Positions 35,302 to 44,006 of a stretch of 64,000 nt of DNA are shown one piece after another (position 1 is the first letter of the stretch; each line of letters starts with the position of its first letter). The position numbers and the translations under genes were made by a program. The stretch spans positions 62,001-126,000 of the forward strand of contig NZ_JAHXBN010000028.1 of the NCBI RefSeq assembly GCF_019924045.1, written 5' to 3'. The notes below the pieces were generated by a model that saw only the letters and a list, made by a program, of their open reading frames with translations, was not told the origin of the DNA and did not search any database. The stretch is from Dyadobacter fermentans (GTDB taxonomy: Bacteria > Bacteroidota > Bacteroidia > Cytophagales > Spirosomataceae).

Positions 35302-37539
35302 TTAGGGCAATGCAAATGCGATGTAATTCCCTCCGGGTTTCAGACCGTATCTTGTGCCTCCCGCAGCGATTGCAATATATTGCTTTCCATCCACCATATA
35401 GGTAACGGGCGTAGCAAAACCGCCTGCCGGGAGCTGATATTCCCAGATAACCTTGCCCGTTTTGGTATCGAATGCCCTTAGTTTCTCGTCGTAGGTGGCC
35501 GCTATGAAAAGCAGGCCTCCCGCGGTTACCAGCGGCCCGCCGTGGTTTTCGGTACCGGTTGGCGGAATGCCCTTTTTCGTCAGCTCGGGGTATTCCCCAA
35601 GTGTCACTTTCCAGAGGTACTCGCCAGTATTCATATTAATAGCGTTCAGTGTGCCCCAGGGCGGCTTAATGGCCGGGTAATTGTCCTGATCCCGGAACTG
35701 GACATTTCCGTTGTTGACATAAGGCGGCTGGTGCGGGAAATGGGCATTGCTTTTCGGCCCGCCGGTCGCTGTTTGGGCGTGAATGTCGTTCGCAGCCGGT
35801 TTGGATTCTGCTTTTAGAAGAAAATCCAAAATCGCTGCGCGGTCTTCCTTTGAAATATGCTGGAAAGAAGGCATTCTCCCACGCCCGGTTTCGAGCAAAG
35901 CGCCAATCTGCTCACGGTTCATGCGCTGGCCAATGTCCTTTAAAACCGGGTAGGCCTGGCTGTTCGTGGAAGCTGTGGCCATTGGGGAATCAGTCGCATG
36001 GCAAACCGCACAATTGGTATTGAACAATACCTGACCTCTTGACCAACCCTGACTTTTCTGACCACTCTGCGCATCCCCCGCATCCCTCATTTTGAGCCAC
36101 CAGAGCATGTTATTGCCATTCACATACACAATTCCATCCGGATCGGCTGCGGTACCGCCCCACTCCGCACCTCCGCCGATGCCATAGAGCAATCCGCCGG
36201 ACAAATCGGGGGGCTGGTTTTTCCGGCCTTTGTTGCTGGTACGGAAGCGGTCGAGCACGTAGGCGTGCGCCTCGGGTGTACGTGTGGTGATATCCGCTTC
36301 CGTCAATGTCTGATTGGCGAATGGCGCGGGCTTGACCGGCACCGGCTGCGTGGGCCAGGGCTGGTCTCCAGGTAATGGCTTCGCATTAGGTACGGCCATC
36401 TCCTTCACCGGAAAAAGCGGCTTGCCCGTATCCCGATCGAAAAGAAAGACATAACCGTCCTTCGTCGCCTGCGCCACGGCATCTACCATCCTGCCATTTC
36501 TTTTGACCCTGATCAGGTTCGGCTGGCAAGGAATATCCCTGTCCCAAAGATCGTGATGGACCGTTTGAAAATGCCATTTCCGCTTGCCGGTAGCTGCATC
36601 GAGGGCAATCACGCAATTCGCAAAAAGGTTACTGCCTTTCCTGGCCCCACCATAAAAGTCCACCGAAGGCGACCCTGTTCCCAGAAACACCATTCCCCGT
36701 TTTTCATCAATCACCATGCCTGCCCAGCAATTGGCACCACCCAGTTTCTTGTACGAGTCTTTCGCCCAGGTTTCATAGCCGTACTCTCCCGGCAGCGGGA
36801 TGGTACGGAACACCCATGCCACTTTGCCCGTGCGCACGTCGAATGCGCGGATGTGCCCCGGCAATGCGTCGCCGCCTTCGGACACCGACGAGCCGGTAAT
36901 GAGCAGATTCTTGAAAATCACCCCGGGAGTCGTGTTCCGGATGTTGAACTGGTAAGGATCGTAACCGTAAATAGCGGTGTCGCCGAGGCCGTCGTGGAAA
37001 TCCACCTCGCCGTTTTTGCCAAAGCCGTCAACCAGTTTCCCGGTTTGGGCATTCAATGCAAACAATGAGGCGCCGGCCGTGAACAGAATGCGTCGGTCAT
37101 TCCCCTCCGACCAATACACCACGCCGCGCATCGGATGAAACCGGGGCCGCTTTCCTTCAAAAGGGTCAAATTTCCAAAGCTCCTTTCCGGTAGCGGCATC
37201 GACGGCAAATACCTTCAACCTCGGTGTAGTACCATACATTATCCCGTCGATCACGATCGGCTGGCATTGTATATCCATGCCCCGCTCGCCGGGTTTATTG
37301 TTTTCGCCGGTGTCGTACGTCCAGGCCGGTTGGAGGTCTTTCACGTTGTCCTTGTTGATCTGCGTTAATGAAGAATAGCGGTTACCGGCATTATTGCCGC
37401 CATAGACCGGCCAGTCGGCGTCCTTGCCGTCTTCCGGGAAGCGACCTTCCGGGAAGCGACCGTGTTGGTCCGGCGTTGAAAGTGAACAAAGGATAGCCGT
37501 TGCAAACAATACCGATATGAGCGGAAAGCGAATCGTCAT
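35302..37539 (-). CDS. Exported PQQ-dependent sugar dehydrogenase with inserted cytochrome c domain
   Basis: The 745-residue product has a signal peptide and a PQQ-type beta-propeller (for example DWPVYGGNNAGNRYSSLTQI, FAVDAATGKELW and WHFQTVHHDLWDRD). A cytochrome c domain is inserted before the last blades (CAVCH at residues 510-514). It is close to quinoprotein glucose dehydrogenases but lacks their N-terminal membrane helices. It should oxidise an aldose in the periplasm and pass electrons to heme. Two short repeat features are read in frame: GRFPE twice at residues 27-36 and a GTCA-like stretch at about residues 491-505. In context its substrate may be galactose. Confidence 0.88.
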   Translation of the reverse strand: MTIRFPLISVLFATAILCSLSTPDQHGRFPEGRFPEDGKDADWPVYGGNNAGNRYSSLTQINKDNVKDLQPAWTYDTGENNKPGERGMDIQCQPIVIDGIMYGTTPRLKVFAVDAATGKELWKFDPFEGKRPRFHPMRGVVYWSEGNDRRILFTAGASLFALNAQTGKLVDGFGKNGEVDFHDGLGDTAIYGYDPYQFNIRNTTPGVIFKNLLITGSSVSEGGDALPGHIRAFDVRTGKVAWVFRTIPLPGEYGYETWAKDSYKKLGGANCWAGMVIDEKRGMVFLGTGSPSVDFYGGARKGSNLFANCVIALDAATGKRKWHFQTVHHDLWDRDIPCQPNLIRVKRNGRMVDAVAQATKDGYVFLFDRDTGKPLFPVKEMAVPNAKPLPGDQPWPTQPVPVKPAPFANQTLTEADITTRTPEAHAYVLDRFRTSNKGRKNQPPDLSGGLLYGIGGGAEWGGTAADPDGIVYVNGNNMLWWLKMRDAGDAQSGQKSQGWSRGQVLFNTNCAVCHATDSPMATASTNSQAYPVLKDIGQRMNREQIGALLETGRGRMPSFQHISKEDRAAILDFLLKAESKPAANDIHAQTATGGPKSNAHFPHQPPYVNNGNVQFRDQDNYPAIKPPWGTLNAINMNTGEYLWKVTLGEYPELTKKGIPPTGTENHGGPLVTAGGLLFIAATYDEKLRAFDTKTGKVIWEYQLPAGGFATPVTYMVDGKQYIAIAAGGTRYGLKPGGNYIAFALP
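36021..36070 (-). repeat. GTCA-type repeat units inside the PQQ dehydrogenase gene
   Basis: TGAC occurs at 36031, 36039, 36049 and 36058 with spacings of 8, 10 and 9 bp, flanked by bases like those of the intergenic arrays (CAATACC before, CACTCT after). It encodes the Gly/Ser/Gln-rich stretch between the propeller and the heme motif. The match is looser than in the intergenic arrays. Confidence 0.4.
37431..37460 (-). repeat. Exact 15-bp tandem duplication in the dehydrogenase N-terminus
   Basis: CTTCCGGGAAGCGAC is repeated exactly twice (37431-37445 and 37446-37460). In the gene it encodes GRFPE twice, just after the signal peptide. The reading frame is kept. Confidence 0.85.
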
Positions 37540-37653
37540 AGGGTCTGGTTAATATTTGTATTTAAAATCAACATCTCGTTTTTGGAGCTATTCAGGTTGC
37601 CGGTTAATTGTAGTTACATACCTACGGTATTGACTGTTTGGTAAAATTGCATA

Positions 37654-37725
37654 GCTACCAATGTTACGTGCCTAACGGCTCCGTTTGGCAAAACTGAGTC
37701 GCGTTAGCGACGTAACATCGGTAGC
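37654..37725. repeat. Long palindromic (REP-like) element between susD and the dehydrogenase gene
   Basis: GCTACCAATGTTACGT (37654-37669) pairs with 37710-37725 with one mismatch, and CTAACG (37672-37677) pairs with CGTTAG (37702-37707) inside it. The rest of the gap holds AACCCCGGAGGGATG. Such elements are typical dispersed intergenic repeats of Cytophagales, by recall. Confidence 0.65.
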
Positions 37726-37784
37726 AAAACCGGTTCAACCCGATTTCAACCCCGGAGGGATGTAACAACAATAACCATTATCCC

Positions 37785-39269
37785 CTATTGATTCAGATTC
37801 GGGTTAATCGAAGTATCGGTGTAAGGCAGCGGGAACCAGTAATTCGCTTTCACGATCGGCTTAATCGGCTGCAAATCATCGGTGCTTTTCTTGGCGTTGG
37901 CTTCCTCCACCTTTTCCAGGCGTACCAGGTCGAACCAGCGTGTGCGCTCGCAAGCGAACTCCCACGCGCGCTCCTGCACGACCTCGTCGGCAAACTGCGC
38001 GGCGGTAAGGCCATCACCGGGTGTCAATGCTTTCGTACCTGCTGCACGTCCGCGCAAACGCACCTTGTTCAGGGCATCATAAGCCGCCTGGTCGGGGCCG
38101 CCGGTTCCGCGGGCTTTGGCTTCGGCGTAGATGGTCAGCACGTGCGGGTAACGCATCATCACCGAAGGCAGCGAAATGCTCGATGTCACGATATTGCCTT
38201 TAATGTACCATTTCTGGTAGTAGGGATGTTTCGTCAAACTGTTTTGCCAGGGAATTTTTGTGGCGCCTAACCCGAATTCCGTCCGGAAAGTAGCATCCTT
38301 ACGGGGCCCTGCCGGGAAATCGCGGAAGAAATTCAGCTCCGCAAACATATCGTCCCAGCCGCCTTCCTCACCGGGCATGGTGGTATTGCCATAGGTCGCA
38401 TTCGCCGTGCCGCTTCCGCCGAGATAACCGCTGATCTGGAACACCGCCTCTTTCGTACCCGGCGACGCAGGATCGTTTTCAAAAACCGCCGCGAAAGTCG
38501 GCAACAGTTCAAAGCCGTAGGTAGCCGCATTGTCGATCACCTCTTTGGCTTTGGCGGCAGCCAGGTCGTATTTATCCGTCTGTTTCAAAGGCCAGCCAGC
38601 CATTGTCAGGTACACGTCCGCGAGGAACGCCTTGGCCGAACCCTTGTTGGGCCGTCCCGGGTCGCGTTTTGCATTCGGCAAATTGGTTTCCGCCACTTTC
38701 AAATCCGCCACGATCAGGTCGTAGACTTCCTGCGGCGTCGATTTTTTGACAGTCAGCAAATCATCGGAATACTCACCAGCCATGATCAACGGAATGTTGC
38801 CCCAGAAGCGCGTCAGCCAGTAATACGAAAACGCGCGGATGAAGTGCGCCTCGCCCACGATGATGTCGATTGTCGCTTTGGTACCCACCGTTTTCTGGTA
38901 GTTGTTAATCACATTATTCGCTCCCTGAATGGCCTTGTAGCAGCCATTATAAACTGCATTGGAACGCTGGTTGGTAGTCGACACATTAAACTGGTCGAAC
39001 TCCCGCCAGTCGGCCTTGTTACTGGCCGGGTGCGTAGTAACATCATCCGCACCCAGCACAGCCGCATTGGCCGATGGGTGTAAAAAGCCGTACGTCCATT
39101 GGTTGGCGAGGCCCTTGTAAGCCCCGGTCAATGCCGATTCGAGGCCGTCCTGTGTCGAAAGCACATTAGGCCCGTACAAAAGCCCGGTTGTATCCTCATC
39201 CAGGTAATCACTGCAACCGGCTCCCGTCAGAAGCAGGCCGCTTAAAAGAAGTATGGTTAGTTTTTTCAT
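37785..39269 (-). CDS. SusD/RagB-family surface lipoprotein of the galactonate block
   Basis: The 494-residue product has a lipoprotein signal (TGAGC, Cys19) and SusD-family blocks: FIRAFSYYWLTRFWGNIPL, YLTMAGWPLKQ and ERAWEFACERTRWFDLVRLEK near the end. It is the partner of the SusC gene upstream, but 250 bp separate them instead of the usual 10-40; that gap is filled by heptamer repeats. It probably binds a galactose-containing glycan or free sugar, judged only from the downstream genes. Confidence 0.94.
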   Translation of the reverse strand: MKKLTILLLSGLLLTGAGCSDYLDEDTTGLLYGPNVLSTQDGLESALTGAYKGLANQWTYGFLHPSANAAVLGADDVTTHPASNKADWREFDQFNVSTTNQRSNAVYNGCYKAIQGANNVINNYQKTVGTKATIDIIVGEAHFIRAFSYYWLTRFWGNIPLIMAGEYSDDLLTVKKSTPQEVYDLIVADLKVAETNLPNAKRDPGRPNKGSAKAFLADVYLTMAGWPLKQTDKYDLAAAKAKEVIDNAATYGFELLPTFAAVFENDPASPGTKEAVFQISGYLGGSGTANATYGNTTMPGEEGGWDDMFAELNFFRDFPAGPRKDATFRTEFGLGATKIPWQNSLTKHPYYQKWYIKGNIVTSSISLPSVMMRYPHVLTIYAEAKARGTGGPDQAAYDALNKVRLRGRAAGTKALTPGDGLTAAQFADEVVQERAWEFACERTRWFDLVRLEKVEEANAKKSTDDLQPIKPIVKANYWFPLPYTDTSINPNLNQ

Positions 39270-39281
39270 TGGTGAAAATTT

Positions 39282-39337
39282 TATGCTTTAAGCTATATGC
39301 TTCAAGCTATATGCTTTAAGCTATATGCTGTAAGCTG
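39282..39337 (-). repeat. Heptamer array, arm next to the susD start
   Basis: Eight exact 7-bp units alternate between TATGCTT-type and TAAGCTA-type sequences without a single indel. The arm begins 13 bp upstream of the SusD start codon. It is the inverted partner of the array at 39402-39506. Confidence 0.85.
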
Positions 39338-39401
39338 CGCGTTTCGCGACAGCAGGTGTTTGAATTTCTATTTAAACTACATGGCAGAGAATCAGAGCTT
39401 T

Positions 39402-39506
39402 TGCCTAAGGCTTATAGCTTACAGCTTATTGCTTATTGCTTATAGCTTACAGCTTATTGCTTACAGCTTATTGCTTACAGCATATAGCTTACTGCCTACT
39501 GCCTAA
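39402..39506 (-). repeat. Heptamer array, arm next to the susC stop
   Basis: Fifteen exact 7-bp units of AGCTTAC, AGCTTAT, TGCTTAC and close variants run without indels and end 13 bp from the SusC stop codon. It is inverted relative to 39282-39337 with a 64-base spacer between. Confidence 0.88.
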
Positions 39507-39519
39507 GGCCTCTAAAGCC

Positions 39520-42510
39520 CTAAAACCCGAGCGTCAACCCAACCGTATACACCTTCGCATTCGGGTAAGAACCGCGGTCGATACCGATGGCTGTATCCGT
39601 GCTGGAACCCACGTTGCTGGTTTCCGGGTCCGGACCGGAGTATTTGGTGATCGTGAACAGGTTGGTAGCGCTCGCGAAAATGCGGATGTTGGCCTTGTCC
39701 CTGAAAACCGATGACGGCACATTGTAAGCCAGGCTCACGTTTTTCAGCCTTACAAAACTGCCGTTCTCCACAAACCGGCTCGACTGTGTAAATGGCTGGT
39801 AGGTTTTGGTAAATGCCGGGATATCCGAATCGGTATTGCCCTCGCGGTAGTAATCGCGGATCTCCGTGAGCAGGAACTGGCGCGCCTCGCCCGAGCCCGA
39901 CATCGCGCCGGCGCGGGTGTAGTTCAGCTTATCCACGTCAAATGCGCCCTGGAAGAACACGTTCAGCGTGAGACCGCCATAAGTAAAGGTGTTATTCCAA
40001 CCGCCGGTCAATTTCGGGAACGCATGGCCGACAATCTGAAAATCGTCCGTCGTGATGGCATTATCGCCGTTCACGTCCTCATAATGAGGGTCTCCCGGCA
40101 CGCGGCCTTGCTTCGCAGCGATATCGGCTTCATCAGGTTTGAAAGTACCAAGGTATTTGAGGCCCCAGTAGGAGCCCAGCGGCTGGCCCGGCATGAGCAT
40201 AAACTCGTTGGTGATAGACATCCCGCCTCCTGCACCCGTTCCGGTCCCAAGCCGTGGCAACCCGCCCAGGCTCACCACCTCGTTTTTCAGTGTAGAAAAA
40301 TTCAGGTTCGTTTCCCAGCTGAATTTCCCCTTTTCGATAGGCGTACCACCGATCGCAAACTCGAATCCGCGGTTCCTGATCTCTCCCACGTTGCGCGGCT
40401 GTGTACCACCGCCGGCGTAGTTGGGCAGCTGCACGTTCAACAGCAAATCGGTCGTGCTCTTGTTGAAGTAATCCGCTTCGAAATGCAGGCGGCCGTTCAG
40501 GATTTCCATTTCGATACCCACATCGGTTTGTGTGGTCGTCTCCCATTTCAGGTTCTTGTTGCCCTGGTTACCTTGAATGACCCCCGCCGTCACGCCGGTA
40601 TTATTGAAACCAACCTGCGTAGAGTTGTACGGCGACAGTGTCGCGTAAGGGTTAATGGCCTGGCTACCGGTTTTACCCCAGCTTCCGCGCAATTTCAGGT
40701 TAGAAAACACATTGAGATTCTTGATGAACTCCTCCTCCGAAAGCCGCCAGCCCAATGCAACCGAAGGAAAAATACTGTTCCGGTTGTCCTCGCTGAACTT
40801 CGACGAACCATCGCGACGGATCGCCGCGGTTACCAGGTATTTGTCTTTGAATGCATAATTCACGCGTCCCAGCAACGAGAGCAGCGTCCATTTCGAAAAG
40901 CCGGAACTGACAGTCGCGGCCGAGTTGCCGCCGATGTTATCATAACCCAGCTGCGGAAAACGCAGACCGTTGGCCGTTGCCGTAAAGTTCTTGTCCGTAA
41001 ACTGCTGGGTTTCCAATACTGCCACAGCCGTAATCGAGTGATTCCCGAATGTACGGGTGTAGTTCAGTGCATTGGTATTCTGCAAAGTCACCTGGTCGGC
41101 CGAGTAGCGGGTTGCATTTGGGTTGTTGTTTGAAAGGCGCTTGCCGTTGAAGTTCTTGTTCTGCGCGTCGAGGTAGTTGATCGCATACTGCAAGTCGAGC
41201 GAAAGGCCATTAATGGGCAGTTGATAGGTTAATCCGCCAATCGCATTGATATTCATGCGCTCAGTGTCGATCGACTTGTCGTACAAATGATCCAGCGGGC
41301 TTCTTGAAACCGAACCGATCGGGTCCGCGAATGTCGGCTGACCGTCCGAGCCGTACGCCGGCGTGGTAGGTGCCCATTGCAGTGCTTCTATCAGCGCACC
41401 GCCGCCGTCGGTATTGTGGTTGGCGGTTTTGGCACCTGACAGATTGAGCCGCAATGCCAGATTCTTATTGATTTGCGTACGCAGGTTGGTTCTCAAAACA
41501 TACCGTTTGAAACCGCTGTTGTTCACGATCCCTTTCTGGTTCACGTAGTTGCCGGAGATCAGGAAGGAGGTCTTCTCGTTCCCGCCCGAAACCGTCACCT
41601 GGTGCTGCTGGCCGCTTCCCTTACGGTAAACGAGGTCCTGCCAGTCGGTGCCGCCATTCTTCTTGAAATCATCGATCTGCGCTTGTGTAAACGGGGCATT
41701 GGAGCCGGTAGCAGCGGCACGCGCGTTCACGATCTCAGCAAATTCTCCCGCAGGCAGGATATCGAACTTCTTAATCACATTCGAAACGCTTCCCTGCCCT
41801 TCATAGCTCACTTTTATTCCTTTGCTACCCTTTTTTGTCGTGATGATAATCACCCCGTTGGCACCCCGGCTACCGTAAATGGAGGTCGAAGCCGCATCTT
41901 TCAGCACTTGCAGCGATTCGATATCGTTGGGGTTCAACAAATTGTAGTTAGCACCCACAAAACCATCGATCACATAAAGCGGATCATTATTACCCAGCAC
42001 GGAGTTCGCCCCACGAACGCGCACTTTCGAATCTCCGCCCGGCGCGCCGTTCGATTGCGTCACCTGCACACCCGCCGCACGCCCCTGTAACACCTGATCG
42101 AGGCGGGTAACGGGCTGCTGCGAGAACTCCCGAGTCGAAACCACCGACAACGCACCGGTAACATCGGTTTTCTTTTGGGTACCATACCCTACCACCACCA
42201 GTTCATCGAGGCTCCGCGAACCCTGCGCCAGTTTAATATCAATGACCGATCGGTTGCCGATCTCTACCGTCTGACTTTCATAGCCGATAAACGAAAACAC
42301 CAGCGTACCGCTTCCCGGCGCCTGGATCACGTAATTCCCCTCCCCGTCTGTCACGGTACCCTGCGAGGTGCCGCTGATCAGGATGCTTACGCCAGGCAGC
42401 GCCGCATTGTCCTGGTCCGTCACTTTTCCGGTCACCCTGGCGTTCTGGGCAAGCAAACTTCCGCCACCCAGGCCGAGCAAAACCAAGCATAAACTCAGTA
42501 ATTTTTTCAT
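39520..42510 (-). CDS. SusC/RagA-family TonB-linked outer-membrane transporter of the galactonate block
   Basis: The 996-residue product has a signal peptide (ending LLAQN), a carboxypeptidase-regulatory-like domain (ARVTGKVTDQDNAALPGVSILISG), the TonB box region LDELVVVGYGTQKK, a plug (VRVRGANSVLGNNDPLYVIDGFVG) and a barrel ending in KVYTVGLTLGF. With the SusD protein it imports a ligand in a TonB-driven way. It is flanked on both sides by inverted heptamer arrays of two different sequence families. Length is normal for the family. Confidence 0.96.
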   Translation of the reverse strand: MKKLLSLCLVLLGLGGGSLLAQNARVTGKVTDQDNAALPGVSILISGTSQGTVTDGEGNYVIQAPGSGTLVFSFIGYESQTVEIGNRSVIDIKLAQGSRSLDELVVVGYGTQKKTDVTGALSVVSTREFSQQPVTRLDQVLQGRAAGVQVTQSNGAPGGDSKVRVRGANSVLGNNDPLYVIDGFVGANYNLLNPNDIESLQVLKDAASTSIYGSRGANGVIIITTKKGSKGIKVSYEGQGSVSNVIKKFDILPAGEFAEIVNARAAATGSNAPFTQAQIDDFKKNGGTDWQDLVYRKGSGQQHQVTVSGGNEKTSFLISGNYVNQKGIVNNSGFKRYVLRTNLRTQINKNLALRLNLSGAKTANHNTDGGGALIEALQWAPTTPAYGSDGQPTFADPIGSVSRSPLDHLYDKSIDTERMNINAIGGLTYQLPINGLSLDLQYAINYLDAQNKNFNGKRLSNNNPNATRYSADQVTLQNTNALNYTRTFGNHSITAVAVLETQQFTDKNFTATANGLRFPQLGYDNIGGNSAATVSSGFSKWTLLSLLGRVNYAFKDKYLVTAAIRRDGSSKFSEDNRNSIFPSVALGWRLSEEEFIKNLNVFSNLKLRGSWGKTGSQAINPYATLSPYNSTQVGFNNTGVTAGVIQGNQGNKNLKWETTTQTDVGIEMEILNGRLHFEADYFNKSTTDLLLNVQLPNYAGGGTQPRNVGEIRNRGFEFAIGGTPIEKGKFSWETNLNFSTLKNEVVSLGGLPRLGTGTGAGGGMSITNEFMLMPGQPLGSYWGLKYLGTFKPDEADIAAKQGRVPGDPHYEDVNGDNAITTDDFQIVGHAFPKLTGGWNNTFTYGGLTLNVFFQGAFDVDKLNYTRAGAMSGSGEARQFLLTEIRDYYREGNTDSDIPAFTKTYQPFTQSSRFVENGSFVRLKNVSLAYNVPSSVFRDKANIRIFASATNLFTITKYSGPDPETSNVGSSTDTAIGIDRGSYPNAKVYTVGLTLGF

Positions 42511-42574
42511 GGATTATTTATAGTTGAACGTTGTTAAATTCTATTTTATCAAAATATGAATATACTATTCCAAT

Positions 42575-42616
42575 ATCGACCGCCGACCATAGACCGCCGA
42601 CCGCCGATTGCTTGAC
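42575..42616 (-). repeat. Heptamer array (GCCGACC type), arm next to the susC start
   Basis: Six 7-bp units (GCCGACC, ATAGACC, ATCGACC and variants; the last is decayed) lie 65 bp upstream of the SusC start codon. It is inverted relative to 42687-42728. Confidence 0.8.
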
Positions 42617-42686
42617 ATTAATCGTTAGGTTTTATCTCACCTGGTTTTTCGTTGAGCCGACAAACAACTGCCCGCCGCTCCTAATA

Positions 42687-42728
42687 TGCGATCGGCGGTC
42701 AGCCGTCGGCCGTCGGCGGTCCATGGTC
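42687..42728 (-). repeat. Heptamer array (GGCGGTC type), arm next to the dgoD-like stop
   Basis: Six 7-bp units (GGCGGTC twice, AGCCGTC, GGCCGTC, CATGGTC and one decayed) lie 27 bp from the stop of the galactonate dehydratase-like gene. A 70-base spacer separates it from its inverted partner. Confidence 0.8.
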
Positions 42729-42754
42729 AATTCCCCAATCGATACCGTACCGCC

Positions 42755-44002
42755 CTACCAATCCACTACCGAACCGTCCAGCGAGTTGTAACTCTCCGGA
42801 TTCTTCCAGTCGTGGCCGATTTTGTCCTTCAATGCATCTTCGTCAAGCTCTACACCCAGGCCGGGTTTGGTAGGCACCATTACGGTCCCGTCTTTTTGTA
42901 GTTTGAATGGTTCTTTGAGATAGCCTTCACCCAGCGTAACCTGCTCCTGCACGAGGAAATTGGGCACGCTGGCAGCCAGTTGGAGGCCAGTAGCAAGTGA
43001 AATCGGGCCCATCGGGTTGTGCGGGGCAATGGGGATGTAATAGGCTTCGGCCATTCCCGCGATGATCCTGCCTTCGGTAATACCGCCTGCGTGGCATAAA
43101 TCAGGCTGGATGATGCTGGCTGCACCTTTTTCGAGGATTTCCCGGAAACCCCATTTGGTAAAGATCCGCTCGCCCGTCGCGATGGGAATATGCGTGCCTC
43201 TTGCAATGTCTACAAGTGTGTCCACATTCTGTGCCTGGCAGGGTTCCTCCACGAAAAACGGTTGATATTGCTCCAATTCCTTGATCAATACCTTGGAAGT
43301 CTGCTGTGGAACAGACCCGTGAAAATCAATGGCGATATCCATTTCCGGGCCACCGGCTTCGCGCAATGAGGCAAAATTGTCGGACGCATATTTGATGAAT
43401 GCCGGATTCTCAACAATGTTCGCCGGGTTCTTTTTGGCAACGCCGGTTTTAATGATCGTATAGCCCTCGGCTTTCCGTTTCTTCATGTCCTCCGCGTTCG
43501 ATGCGCGCCCATATATACGCACGCGGTCGCGGGTCGGCCCGCCCAGGAGCTCGTGCACGGGTACGCCCAGGAGCTTGCCTTTAATGTCCCACAATGCCTG
43601 ATCGATACCGCTTAACGCGCTCGTGAGGATCGGACCGCCCCGGTAGAACGCATGGCGGTAAATCGCCTGCCAGTGATGCACCACCGCCCGCGGGTCCTTG
43701 CCGACGAGGTATGGTTCCACTTCCTTGATCGCCGTTTGGATCGTCAGCGCACGGCCTTCCAGCAATGGCTCCCCGAGGCCCACAATGCCGGCGTCGGTAT
43801 GGATTTTAAGAAAAATCCAGCGCGGCTTCACCAAAAACGTTTCCAGCTTGGTGATCTTGACCTTTCCATACGCCTGAAATGGCGCCGGATTGGCTGCATA
43901 CGAAGTTTTGGGCAGCAGCATTGTGCCTGCCGCCGCAACGCCCAGAACGGATTGAATAGCCGCCCGGCGCGACAATGCGGTAGATTTCGGGTTAGGTTTC
44001 AT
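42755..44002 (-). CDS. Exported galactonate dehydratase-like enolase-superfamily enzyme
   Basis: The 415-residue product resembles D-galactonate dehydratase (DgoD): VKITKLETFLVKPRWIFLKI, RGGPILTSALSGIDQALWDIKGK and the metal ligands D226 (AIDFHGS), E252 (FFVEEP) and E278 (ATGERIF), with catalytic-type H228 and H328 (APHNP). DgoD converts galactonate to 2-keto-3-deoxygalactonate, the substrate of the kinase encoded downstream. A Tat-type leader (SRRAAIQSVLGVAAAGTMLL) suggests export, unlike enterobacterial DgoD. The neighbour 4 bp upstream is a second family member. Confidence 0.87.
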   Translation of the reverse strand: MKPNPKSTALSRRAAIQSVLGVAAAGTMLLPKTSYAANPAPFQAYGKVKITKLETFLVKPRWIFLKIHTDAGIVGLGEPLLEGRALTIQTAIKEVEPYLVGKDPRAVVHHWQAIYRHAFYRGGPILTSALSGIDQALWDIKGKLLGVPVHELLGGPTRDRVRIYGRASNAEDMKKRKAEGYTIIKTGVAKKNPANIVENPAFIKYASDNFASLREAGGPEMDIAIDFHGSVPQQTSKVLIKELEQYQPFFVEEPCQAQNVDTLVDIARGTHIPIATGERIFTKWGFREILEKGAASIIQPDLCHAGGITEGRIIAGMAEAYYIPIAPHNPMGPISLATGLQLAASVPNFLVQEQVTLGEGYLKEPFKLQKDGTVMVPTKPGLGVELDEDALKDKIGHDWKNPESYNSLDGSVVDW

Positions 44003-44006
44003 GGGA

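Noticed and set aside
39297..39506. Short open frame through the AGCTTAC heptamers giving a Leu/Ile/Ala/Tyr/Ser repeat peptide
   Set aside because: The peptide only reflects 7-bp units read in frame; a 7-bp repeat without stops stays open in all frames. There is no start context and no protein family.
40024..41133. 369-codon frame opposite susC
   Set aside because: It lies fully inside a well-supported susC gene on the other strand and shows no domain.
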